From HGM13862 sp031553915 (lineage in GTDB: Bacteria > Bacillota > Dehalobacteriia > UBA4068): a stretch of DNA of 64,000 nucleotides. The notes beneath the pieces are model-generated. The model ran no database searches. It was not told where the DNA came from and worked only from the letters and a program-made list of their open reading frames with translations. Location: NCBI GenBank assembly GCA_031553915.1, contig JAVBKT010000009.1, positions 55,486 through 119,485 on the forward strand, read 5' to 3'. Positions 1 through 6,955 of this stretch are shown piece after piece. Position 1 is the stretch's first letter; the number at the start of each line of letters is the position of its first letter. The position numbers and the translations under genes are program-made.

Positions 1-789
1 CAAAAAACAGTTCAAGGCAAAGAAATCACTCAAGTCATTGCAGCGCAATCGCCGCATGGCTTTGCTTTTTATAATGGTGAGCCGTCAGATTATCCCCGCC
101 TGCTGAGCGGAAATACTATTGAAGCGGTGGAAGCTATTGGCGGCATGATTAAAGTGTATCTTGGCGATATGCGCCTGCTCTTCCATGATGGCACCAATAT
201 CCGCTATCTGGACTCAGCCGCTAAGCTGCCGCAAAAACACCAGTTGCTGCTGGGCTTTAGCGATAACAGCTACCTGGTCTGCACTGTGCAGATGTATGGC
301 GCGCTGTTTGCCTATGAGCACGGCAGCCTGGACAACCCCTATTACAAGGCTGCCCGCGAAAAGCCCAATCCCCTGAGCAGTGAATTTAACGCAGAGTGGT
401 TTGCGCAAATTATCGCGGAAGCGCCGGAAAAACTTAGCATCAAGGGCTTGCTGGCTACAGAGCAGCGTATCCCCGGACTGGGCAATGGCTGCTTGCAGGA
501 TATACTCTTCCAGGCAAGGCTCAACCCGCAAAGCAAAGTGGCTACGCTGAGCAAAGCGGATCAAGAAAAGCTGTATAATGCAGTGAAAACTGTTTTGCGG
601 CAAATGGCAGATTTGGGAGGGCGCAATACGGAAAAGGATTTGTTTGGGAATCCGGGCGGGTATCAAAGCATACTCTCTGCCAAAACCTGCAAGGAACCCT
701 GCCCTGTTTGCGGCGGGGCAATCACCCGCAAGGCTTATATGGGCGGCAATGTTTATTTCTGCGGACACTGCCAGCCTTTGCAAAAATAA
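1..789 (+). CDS. Nei/Fpg-family DNA glycosylase (5' truncated by window)
   Basis: The reading frame is open from base 1, so about 15 N-terminal residues, including the catalytic Pro2/Glu3 expected in this family, lie outside the window. The visible 262 residues carry the H2TH DNA-binding segment (LLATEQRIPGLGNGCLQDIL, about residue 150) and a C-terminal zinc finger with two CxxC pairs (CPVCGG near residue 234 and CGHC near 255). These are hallmarks of formamidopyrimidine-DNA glycosylase/endonuclease VIII enzymes, which excise oxidised bases and nick the DNA in base-excision repair. The segment SPHGFAFYNGEP and the overall layout resemble the shorter clostridial endonuclease VIII-like branch more than classical MutM. 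This subfamily choice is inference from memory of the family. A GTG at 127 is an internal codon, not the start. A terminator follows directly. Confidence 0.85.
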   Translation, partial: QKTVQGKEITQVIAAQSPHGFAFYNGEPSDYPRLLSGNTIEAVEAIGGMIKVYLGDMRLLFHDGTNIRYLDSAAKLPQKHQLLLGFSDNSYLVCTVQMYGALFAYEHGSLDNPYYKAAREKPNPLSSEFNAEWFAQIIAEAPEKLSIKGLLATEQRIPGLGNGCLQDILFQARLNPQSKVATLSKADQEKLYNAVKTVLRQMADLGGRNTEKDLFGNPGGYQSILSAKTCKEPCPVCGGAITRKAYMGGNVYFCGHCQPLQK

Positions 790-803
790 TAACGATAAGC
801 AAG

Positions 804-831
804 AAAAGAAGAGGCTTGCCTCTTCTTTTTT
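804..831 (+). terminator. Intrinsic terminator after the glycosylase gene
   Basis: The stem AAAAGAAGAGG pairs with CCTCTTCTTTT around a CTTG loop and runs into a T tract. It lies 15 bases after the stop codon. Confidence 0.8.
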
Positions 832-840
832 GTTGGCTTG

Positions 841-849
841 TGGTATAAT
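841..849 (+). promoter_or_regulatory. Extended -10 promoter for the 4Fe-4S membrane protein
   Basis: TGGTATAAT is a perfect extended -10 (TGnTATAAT). No good -35 is visible at 17 bases, which is common for extended -10 promoters. The start codon lies about 26 bases after the expected transcript start. Confidence 0.6.
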
Positions 850-881
850 GCAAATATGTCTTATGCGGCAGGGGCATGCTG

Positions 882-1709
882 ATGAAAAAAGATTATCTGA
901 TCATCCTCGGCCTTTGGCTGGTGTTTGAGGCAGTTGCAGTGGTACTTTGGCTGAGCTTAGACAATATTTTTTATTTATTTAATTTTACTTATATCGGCAG
1001 CTGCCTGGCCCTGGGTCTGTTCTTGTTCAATAAAAAATTCAGGCACGCCCGCTTGGTGGTTCAGCTGGCTGTCGGCCTTTATATGCTGGTTTATCTGGGG
1101 CTTATCTGCGGCGAAAACATGCAGATAGCCGGTTTTTGGTACTATCTGTTCCTAGGCGTTTTTGAGGCAGCGGTGATCCACTATGCCGTGGCAAAAATCT
1201 TTGGCCCTTTGCTTTTTGGCCGCGGCTGGTGCGGCTATGCCTGTTGGACAGCTATGATACTCGACTTGCTGCCCTATAAAACCTCCTCTCATCCGCGTAA
1301 AAAATGGGGTTTTGTCAGATATATTGTTTTTAGCGCGGTGCTGCTTTTTGTTATTGCCTTGTTTTTACTGCACATTCCGAATATGGAGAGAATCATTTTC
1401 TGGAGCTTTATCATTGGTAATATTATCTATTATACGCTGGGTATTGGCCTGGCTTTGGCTTTGCATGATAACCGCGCCTTTTGCAAATATATCTGCCCTA
1501 TCACCGTTTTCCTCAAACCGATGAGCTTTTTTTCTTTGCTGCGCATCAAGAATGATACAGATAAATGTACCTCTTGCCACAAGTGCCAAAAAGCCTGCCC
1601 CATGGAAGTGGATATGACCGACAATTCCCGCAAACGCATTAATGCTACAGAGTGTATTCTCTGCATGCAGTGCATTAAGCAATGCTCCACCAAGGCCCTG
1701 CACTTATAA
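882..1709 (+). CDS. NapH/YccM-like 4Fe-4S membrane protein
   Basis: A polytopic membrane protein of 275 residues with about five hydrophobic segments in the first 200 residues, followed by a soluble C-terminus with two [4Fe-4S] motifs (CTSCHKCQKACP and CILCMQCIKQCS). Two NapH-type Cys signatures flank the last membrane segments: RGWCGYACW near residue 112 and FCKYICP near residue 206. Relatives pass electrons between quinones or ferredoxins and periplasmic or membrane partners. The actual partner here is unknown, because no reductase gene is adjacent. Start choice: an ATG at 876 sits only one base from the AGGGG ribosome site, whereas the ATG at 882 is 7 bases away, so 882 is preferred. The gene stands alone between two terminators, with its own extended -10. 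Confidence 0.8.
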   Translation: MKKDYLIILGLWLVFEAVAVVLWLSLDNIFYLFNFTYIGSCLALGLFLFNKKFRHARLVVQLAVGLYMLVYLGLICGENMQIAGFWYYLFLGVFEAAVIHYAVAKIFGPLLFGRGWCGYACWTAMILDLLPYKTSSHPRKKWGFVRYIVFSAVLLFVIALFLLHIPNMERIIFWSFIIGNIIYYTLGIGLALALHDNRAFCKYICPITVFLKPMSFFSLLRIKNDTDKCTSCHKCQKACPMEVDMTDNSRKRINATECILCMQCIKQCSTKALHL

Positions 1710-1720
1710 GCGAACAAATA

Positions 1721-1746
1721 AAAACGCCCTGTACTTAGGGCGTTTT
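1721..1746. terminator. Bidirectional intrinsic terminator
   Basis: AAAACGCCCT and AGGGCGTTTT form a 10-bp stem with A/T tracts on both sides. It serves the 4Fe-4S protein gene on the plus strand and the convergent pilin-like gene on the minus strand. Confidence 0.85.
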
Positions 1747-1771
1747 TATTTATGCAACGTCTTAACGAAAC

Positions 1772-3028
1772 TTATTGATAAGTGACAAAACCCCAATGAT
1801 AATCATCCTGGAAAAGCTCCTTCATGGTTCCATAATTGCTCTCACCTTTAAATTTTATTAAAGCGTTACTTGTTGTTGGAATATAATTAAGGGTAAAATC
1901 ACCCTGAAAAAATACCTGGTCTGCAATAATATCGCCATTGATGACCATGTCTGCCGCAAAGGTAAATTGCGCTCTGGAATCACCATGGATATACACCCTG
2001 GTGTTAATATTTGGAGGAGTCCCAGAGAAAGAAGGCTTTACTCCCTGAGCAAAGAAAAGGTGTACTTCTGTAGCGGCGCTGGGAAGTTCGCCTAATTTAA
2101 CAGACATATTCCCTTGGTGGAAGCGGTAATAATAACGGTTATCATCATCTTTCACAACGCTACCCATACTAGTAGCAAAACTAATAAAAGTCTCCCCGCC
2201 ATCAAGACTGCCTTTTTGCATATCATTCGTCGGCACAAAAATATCTTTAGTACGCCCTTCATTAATTTCACCCACACACTGATGTCCTGCCCCCAGATAA
2301 AGCTTAGTATTGCTAAATCCGTTAATTGTAGCAGTATAATCCATGCCCGAGGGAGCTAAATTCATCTTGTAATAAGTATAAAAATCGCCATTATTAACAT
2401 AGATAGAGCGGGTATTATTATTGTTATTGGCAAATTCTTTTAAATAAAAATTACAATTATTAACAGTAAGAGTGGCATTGCTTGGCAGCGTCATAGTATT
2501 GATAAAGAAACCATGGAATATCTTTTGCACGGGAATGGTATCACTGGTTTCTCCTTCGGTTATCTCACTTGACTCAGTAGTTCTTTCCAGCACTGCCTCA
2601 ACTGTTTCCAAGCGGTCAGCAAACTGAGCTGTCACACTGACAACCCAAGTATCTTCATCCGTCCTGGTGATGGTGGCAGAAGTAATCTCTCCCATATTGG
2701 CGCTGTCGCTAAACTGGAAATCTGTTAATGGCATAGGCACGCCAATCATACCGCTGAGCAAGGGCGCTTCTGCGCTCAATTTGGCGGTAAGCTGCTCCTC
2801 TGTCATGTTGGCAATATCAGATGTCGCGCTGATGCTATAGTTGCTTATCTGTGACAAAACCACATCAACAGCAGAGCGCGCCGATAGATATGCCTGGTTC
2901 TGCATGCTTTCATGAGTAGTACGCTCACTGTAATTCAGGCTAAGCGTCAAAATAAGCGCGATGATAATCACAATTACCATTAGCGCAGCCATCGCCCATA
3001 TCATGGCCGATCCACGGTTATTATTCAT
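1772..3028 (-). CDS. PilX-like type IV pilus/pseudopilin-associated surface protein
   Basis: 418 residues. The N-terminus reads MNNNRGSAMIWAMAALMVIV: a short basic leader with a Gly followed by one long hydrophobic helix. This is the layout of PilX/pseudopilin-like proteins that are cut by prepilin peptidase or anchored by that helix. A helical Ala/Ser/Gln stretch follows to about residue 70, then a long beta-rich, Asn/Gly/Thr-rich region that looks like a secreted passenger or beta-helix. No catalytic motif was recognised. It probably belongs to a pilus or secretion apparatus encoded elsewhere, since no other pil genes are adjacent. AAAGGAG lies 9-10 bases before the ATG. Assignment to the PilX class rests on the N-terminal helix only. 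Confidence 0.55.
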   Translation of the reverse strand: MNNNRGSAMIWAMAALMVIVIIIALILTLSLNYSERTTHESMQNQAYLSARSAVDVVLSQISNYSISATSDIANMTEEQLTAKLSAEAPLLSGMIGVPMPLTDFQFSDSANMGEITSATITRTDEDTWVVSVTAQFADRLETVEAVLERTTESSEITEGETSDTIPVQKIFHGFFINTMTLPSNATLTVNNCNFYLKEFANNNNNTRSIYVNNGDFYTYYKMNLAPSGMDYTATINGFSNTKLYLGAGHQCVGEINEGRTKDIFVPTNDMQKGSLDGGETFISFATSMGSVVKDDDNRYYYRFHQGNMSVKLGELPSAATEVHLFFAQGVKPSFSGTPPNINTRVYIHGDSRAQFTFAADMVINGDIIADQVFFQGDFTLNYIPTTSNALIKFKGESNYGTMKELFQDDYHWGFVTYQ

Positions 3029-3164
3029 ACATTATATCTCCTTTTCCATCAACAACCATTTATTGATGAAAATAAATATCATTCTTATTTTATTATAATT
3101 TGTCTGACAACACAATTATTCTTGTAAAAACACATTCTTTTTTATTCTGCAAGCAAAAAAGCTA

Positions 3165-3193
3165 TTGCATTTATAAAACCCGTATGCTATACT
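3165..3193 (+). promoter_or_regulatory. Sigma-A promoter of the DUF3793-flavodoxin operon
   Basis: TTGCAT (3165-3170), a 17-base spacer and TATACT (3188-3193) with TG two bases upstream. The predicted transcript start is about 3200, giving a leader of about 230 bases. The first inverted repeat (3203-3218) sits on the start site. Confidence 0.7.
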
Positions 3194-3202
3194 ATATCCG
3201 GA

Positions 3203-3218
3203 GTTAGTTTGGGCTAAC
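3203..3218. promoter_or_regulatory. Operator-like inverted repeat 1 (TTAG-N6-CTAA)
   Basis: GTTAGTTTGGGCTAAC has 5-bp arms GTTAG/CTAAC and lies immediately at or downstream of the predicted transcription start, a repressor position. Confidence 0.55.
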
Positions 3219-3226
3219 CACAATTA

Positions 3227-3240
3227 TTAGTCGTCCCTAA
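3227..3240. promoter_or_regulatory. Operator-like inverted repeat 2 (TTAG-N6-CTAA)
   Basis: TTAGTCGTCCCTAA repeats the TTAG-N6-CTAA geometry 9 bases downstream of the first site. Confidence 0.4.
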
Positions 3241-3397
3241 ACAGTAGCGTTGCTACAAACACTAATACTCCTTAACAAAAACAACCACAAAACAAATACT
3301 ATGATTAGTAAGTAAGTAGTTTACTTGTCAATTTGCTTTAACAGCACTATTTGCGCAAGATTAATACGCTAAAGAGTGCATTAATTTTGCGACTGTG

Positions 3398-3413
3398 GTT
3401 AGTTTAAACTAAC
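3398..3413. promoter_or_regulatory. Operator-like perfect palindrome (TTAG-N6-CTAA)
   Basis: GTTAGTTTAAACTAAC is a perfect 16-bp palindrome with the same half-sites as the two repeats 160-200 bases upstream. It ends 2 bases before the AAAGGAG ribosome site of the DUF3793 gene. Confidence 0.55.
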
Positions 3414-3427
3414 ACAAAGGAGCCTCT

Positions 3428-3976
3428 ATGTGCACAAATCTGCAAAAAACCCTTGCCAAACATTGCGGACCGGTATTACTGAACAAAAAACCGGCAACAT
3501 TGCTTTCTTTGCCCCGTGCAGAGCGCAAAGAGGTGCTGGCGCTTTCCGGCAACCATATTAAGGCAGCAGTATTACGCTTTAACCAGGACAAGGATCTACT
3601 GTTGCTTTATCAGCCCCAGCTGCTTGAGGCAGCATTAATGCACGAAGAGGCCGTGGAAATTCTCACCCGCTTTGATTATCCGCTGGGGCAAGGGCTAGCC
3701 AGGATCATCCACCATTTGCGCCTGCGGATTAGCGCCAGTGCGGAATTCCCGCATGAGGTGGGCCTTTTCCTTGGCTATCCGGTAGCGGACGTGGCAGGAT
3801 TTATCGAACACAAAGGCCATAATTATAAAATTGCCGGCGACTGGAAGGTTTATGGCAGTGTTCATTTGGCGCAAAACCTTTTTGTTGAGCACCGAAAATG
3901 CCGCAACTATCTGCTGCACTATGTGGAAAACGGCGGAAACCTTCATAGCCTCTGCTTCAATATGACAAGTGGCTAA
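3428..3976 (+). CDS. DUF3793 family protein
   Basis: 182 residues, cytoplasmic, with no signal or membrane segment. The segment PHEVGLFLGYPVADVAGFIEH and the C-terminal half containing KVYGS are typical of DUF3793, a clostridial family often found beside flavodoxin and ferrous-iron genes. Its biochemical role is not established. Several His and Cys residues (MCTN at the N-terminus, CRNY near residue 158, LCFN near 176) could bind metal, but this is inference. It starts an operon with the flavodoxin gene 36 bases downstream. AAAGGAG lies 5 bases before the ATG. The three TTAG-N6-CTAA repeats in the leader suggest control by a metal-responsive repressor. Confidence 0.75.
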   Translation: MCTNLQKTLAKHCGPVLLNKKPATLLSLPRAERKEVLALSGNHIKAAVLRFNQDKDLLLLYQPQLLEAALMHEEAVEILTRFDYPLGQGLARIIHHLRLRISASAEFPHEVGLFLGYPVADVAGFIEHKGHNYKIAGDWKVYGSVHLAQNLFVEHRKCRNYLLHYVENGGNLHSLCFNMTSG

Positions 3977-4012
3977 ACTATTACTTATAAAATAAAGGAG
4001 ATTGATACTTAT

Positions 4013-4429
4013 ATGACAAAAGCAGCAGTTATTTATTGGAGCGGTACCGGCAATACTGAAGCAATGGCTACGGCCATTTGCCAGGGTATGGTGGAAAACG
4101 GCGTGGAAACCGAGCTTTTCAGCGTTGAAGCTGCGCCCAAAGATCTCGCCGACTATGATAAATTAGCCTTTGGCTGCCCCTCTATGGGTGCGGAAGTTTT
4201 GGAAGAGGCTGAATTTGACCCCTATTTTACGGAAATTGAAGCCCAGCTCTCTGGCAAAAAAGTGGCCTTATTTGGCTCCTATGGCTGGGGCGATGGAGAA
4301 TGGATGCGCGACTGGGTGGAACGCGCCAAGAATGATCAGGCGAGCCTTTTTGATGAAGGGTTAATCGTTGAAGAGGTCCCGGACGCAGAACTCTGCACTG
4401 AATACGGCCGCAGCTTTGCCTCTGCTTAA
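4013..4429 (+). CDS. Flavodoxin (short-chain)
   Basis: 138 residues, the length of short-chain flavodoxins. The N-terminus AAVIYWSGTGNTEAMA contains the FMN phosphate-binding loop (SGTGNT). The 50s-loop equivalent near residues 54-60 (GCPSMGAE) and the FGSYGWGDGEW segment near residue 87 match the two FMN-stacking loops. It is a cytoplasmic one-electron carrier that commonly replaces ferredoxin when iron is short. It is co-transcribed with the DUF3793 gene, with a good AAAGGAG site upstream. This fits an iron-limitation response, although iron control is inferred from context. Confidence 0.9.
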   Translation: MTKAAVIYWSGTGNTEAMATAICQGMVENGVETELFSVEAAPKDLADYDKLAFGCPSMGAEVLEEAEFDPYFTEIEAQLSGKKVALFGSYGWGDGEWMRDWVERAKNDQASLFDEGLIVEEVPDAELCTEYGRSFASA

Positions 4430-4500
4430 ACAATAGTTATACCTAAATAAGATTTTATCCAAACCTGTCTTTTGCGCTCACAATCGCAGGTTGCCCAATA

Positions 4501-4530
4501 AAAAAACGTCTCCGCTATGGAGGCGTTTTT
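4501..4530. terminator. Bidirectional intrinsic terminator
   Basis: AAAACGTCTCC pairs with GGAGGCGTTTT (one G-T pair) around a short loop, with A and T tracts outside. It separates the flavodoxin operon from the convergent transporter gene. Confidence 0.85.
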
Positions 4531-4555
4531 CATTAGTTAGTAAATGCGCTTTTGG

Positions 4556-5164
4556 CTATTCTTTATCATCCTTGACCAAATAAATGCTGCCAACGGAGAT
4601 CAAAGACACCAGATATTTAATGATCAAATTGGCAATAAACATCGCTGCCAAAACCGAGAAATCATAGCGGCCCAAAAAGGCGATCAGCAGAAAACACGCT
4701 GTATCAATTGGTACGGAGATGGCATTGGAAAAGAGCACTCTCAGCCATTGCTTTTTGCTGCCAAAGCGCTTGCGCACTGCGGAATAAACGCGGGTATCAA
4801 TCAACTCCGCCACAGTCATGGCGATGATTGATGCCAGCACCAAGCGTATACCCGGGGCCAAAACCAGCGCATATTCGCTTTGCAGGCCCACTGCCATATC
4901 CGGCGGCAGGACGCCGATGAGCCACACAAAGCCAAACAGCAGCAGATTTACCCCGGCTGTCAGCCAAATGGTGAAGCGGGTCAGCTGCGCGCCTGCTTTT
5001 TTGTGCAGCATATCGCGCATGGTAAAGGTAAACGGGTATAAAAGCGTGCCGCCATCCACTGCCAGGCCAAAAATGCTGATGACCTTTAAGGAACCAAGGT
5101 TGGCAAAAATGACCAGGCTTAAATACATGGCAGCTACAGCAATTATAACCTTCATTTGTTTCAT
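4556..5164 (-). CDS. yhhQ: YhhQ/VUT-family queuosine-precursor transporter
   Basis: About 202 residues with six hydrophobic segments. The pattern of a TM2-TM3 loop, AELIDTRVYSAVRKRF, and SNAISVPIDTACFLLIAFLG is that of the YhhQ (DUF165) vitamin-uptake-like transporters, which import queuine/preQ0-type precursors for tRNA modification. Start choice is unusual. A good promoter (5178-5205) predicts a transcript start near 5170, which excludes the first ATG at 5176. ATGs at 5170, 5164 and 5155 remain and none has a ribosome site, so translation may be leaderless or start at 5164/5155. Monocistronic, ending at a shared terminator. Confidence 0.8.
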   Translation of the reverse strand: MKQMKVIIAVAAMYLSLVIFANLGSLKVISIFGLAVDGGTLLYPFTFTMRDMLHKKAGAQLTRFTIWLTAGVNLLLFGFVWLIGVLPPDMAVGLQSEYALVLAPGIRLVLASIIAMTVAELIDTRVYSAVRKRFGSKKQWLRVLFSNAISVPIDTACFLLIAFLGRYDFSVLAAMFIANLIIKYLVSLISVGSIYLVKDDKE

Positions 5165-5177
5165 GTCCATGCGCATT

Positions 5178-5205
5178 ATTATAGCATAAAAGTGTTCTCC
5201 TGCAA
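5178..5205 (-). promoter_or_regulatory. Promoter of the YhhQ-type transporter gene
   Basis: On the minus strand: TTGCAG, a 16-base spacer ending in TGC, and TATAAT. The -10 lies only 1-2 bases before the most upstream ATG. Confidence 0.65.
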
Positions 5206-5248
5206 ATAGACTATGAGAAAAGCAATAGCTGCTGAAAAAAGATTTTTT

Positions 5249-5276
5249 TCGACAAAAAGGATAGTACAGCTATTAT
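5249..5276 (+). promoter_or_regulatory. Possible promoter of the MFS gene
   Basis: TCGACA, a 16-base spacer and TATTAT; a weak match to the sigma-A consensus, about 70 bases before the start codon. Confidence 0.35.
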
Positions 5277-5343
5277 AGCGAACCGAATAAATACGGACAT
5301 AATATATCTGTCCTCACAATAGATAAAAAATGGAGTCAAATTT

Positions 5344-6717
5344 GTGGCCTTTTTCAAAAATAAATTAAGTAAAACCGAATTTGCCTGGGCCATGTATGAC
5401 TGGGCAAATTCAGTTTATGCCACTATTATCATGGCCGCGCTCTTCCCTATTTATTTTACTGCCAAAGCAACAGAAGCAGGCGCTGCCGGTGACGTGGTTT
5501 GGGGTTACGGAACCTCTATTGCCACCCTGATTGTGGTCTTTTTGGCTCCGGTTTTAGGATCGGTTGCTGATTTTCGGGGCATGAAAAAACGCCTGCTGAT
5601 CATAACTATAGCCATCGGCTGTCTGTTTACGCTCACCATGGCCATTTTCGATATCTGGCAGCTGATGCTGGTCGGCTATGTGATTTCTTATATTGGCTTT
5701 TCTTTAAGCTGCCTCTTTTATGATAGTTTTCTCACTGATGTCACCAGCAGAGAGCGGATGGATATGGTATCTGCCACTGGCTTTGCTCTTGGCTATGTCG
5801 GCGGCAGCACTGTGCCTTTTGTCATTGCAGCCCTTTTGCTGCTTTTTTCCAATAAGCTGCATATCACCACTGATACGGTGATGAAAATGTCTATTGTTAT
5901 GGCCTCTCTTTGGTGGGCCGTTTTCTCCATCCCGATTATCCGCCGGGTGGAGCAAAAGCACTATATTGAGCGCCCTGCCGGCAGCATTGTCAAATCGGTA
6001 TGGAAAAACCTGGTCAAAACAGCTAAGGATATAGGCCAAAACCGCGCCTTGTTGCTGTTTATGCTGGCTTATTTTTTCTATATTGACGGCGTGGGTACCG
6101 TGATTCGCATGGCAACCTCATATGGGACAATCCTCGGGCTGGATTCTGTACGCATGTTGCTGGCCTTGATGATAACGCAGCTGGTGGCAGTGCCATGCTC
6201 TCTCGGCTTTGCTGCTTTGGCCAAAAAAGCTGGCGCCAGGAAAACTTTACTGCTGGGCCTTAGCGTTTATATTTGCGTCTGTTTGCTGGGCTTTTATATG
6301 GGCTATTCCTTGGAAAACGCAGAGATAGCCGCGGCTAAAGCCTATAGCCTGGGCGGAGAAGAGGCTTATGCGGCAATTTATAATCCCGCCTTGAAACTTT
6401 CGCAAAGCCTCTTTTGGCTGCTATCCTTTTTGGTGGGAACCTGTCAGGGCGGGATCCAGGCCCTGTCCCGCTCTCAGTTTGGCAAAATGATTCCGCCGGA
6501 GCGCAGCAATGAATTTTTTGGCTTCTTTGATATCTTTGGCAAATTTGCTACGATGATGGGGCCTTTTCTCTATGCCTTTTTAACTACACTGAGCGGACGC
6601 TCTTCTGTTGGCATACTCAGCCTGATCATCCTCTTTGCTATTGGCGCAGGAATACTGGCCTTTGTCCCTAAGGGTGCTTTTTCGCAGCAATACCCGCCAA
6701 AAGAGACAGGCGAATAA
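5344..6717 (+). CDS. UMF1/Atg22-like MFS transporter
   Basis: 457 residues with about 12 membrane segments. The N-terminal WAMYDWANSVYATIIMAALFP and the following loop GSVADFRGMKKR are typical of the UMF1 family (major facilitator superfamily, related to yeast Atg22). QGGIQALSRSQFGKMIPPERSNEFFGFFD near residue 376 is the second family signature. Yeast relatives export amino acids from the vacuole; bacterial substrates are unknown. The start is GTG, with GGAG 8 bases upstream. Single gene, inner membrane. Confidence 0.85.
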   Translation: MAFFKNKLSKTEFAWAMYDWANSVYATIIMAALFPIYFTAKATEAGAAGDVVWGYGTSIATLIVVFLAPVLGSVADFRGMKKRLLIITIAIGCLFTLTMAIFDIWQLMLVGYVISYIGFSLSCLFYDSFLTDVTSRERMDMVSATGFALGYVGGSTVPFVIAALLLLFSNKLHITTDTVMKMSIVMASLWWAVFSIPIIRRVEQKHYIERPAGSIVKSVWKNLVKTAKDIGQNRALLLFMLAYFFYIDGVGTVIRMATSYGTILGLDSVRMLLALMITQLVAVPCSLGFAALAKKAGARKTLLLGLSVYICVCLLGFYMGYSLENAEIAAAKAYSLGGEEAYAAIYNPALKLSQSLFWLLSFLVGTCQGGIQALSRSQFGKMIPPERSNEFFGFFDIFGKFATMMGPFLYAFLTTLSGRSSVGILSLIILFAIGAGILAFVPKGAFSQQYPPKETGE

Positions 6718-6955
6718 TGAGTAATGTGCATAGGGATATGAATCACTACTACTCAGGACAAGCGCAAGAGATTTATTGAAATAGGTTGACTGAAGAGAAA
6801 GAGATATCTGCTGTTTTCCCGGTGCAATTTATGTATAATCCGTTACAACTGTCCATACTTGCTTCATTTAATGCTTGTTTTTATTTCCTCAGAGGCTAAT
6901 TCATGATATAATTTTTTTGATATAAATCATCTTACCTGTACTAAGGAGGATAATT
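6718..6955. other. Intergenic region before the esterase gene
   Basis: 238 bases without a convincing gene. It holds an extended -10 (6904-6912) near the 3' end. An AATAGGTTGACTG string at 6780-6792 also occurs in the MCP promoter at 18640, but here it lacks a -10 at the right distance. No terminator was seen for the MFS gene. Confidence 0.5.
6904..6912 (+). promoter_or_regulatory. Extended -10 of the esterase gene
   Basis: TGATATAAT is a perfect extended -10, 44 bases before the start codon. No clear -35. Confidence 0.5.

Noticed and set aside
5211..5393. A 60-codon hydrophobic minus-strand frame opposite the MFS start
   Set aside because: Overlaps the promoter, ribosome site and start of the MFS gene and has no ribosome site of its own.
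6780..6792. AATAGGTTGACTG, identical to the MCP promoter segment at 18640-18652
   Set aside because: Only 13 bases and no -10 at the right distance here; chance similarity is likely.
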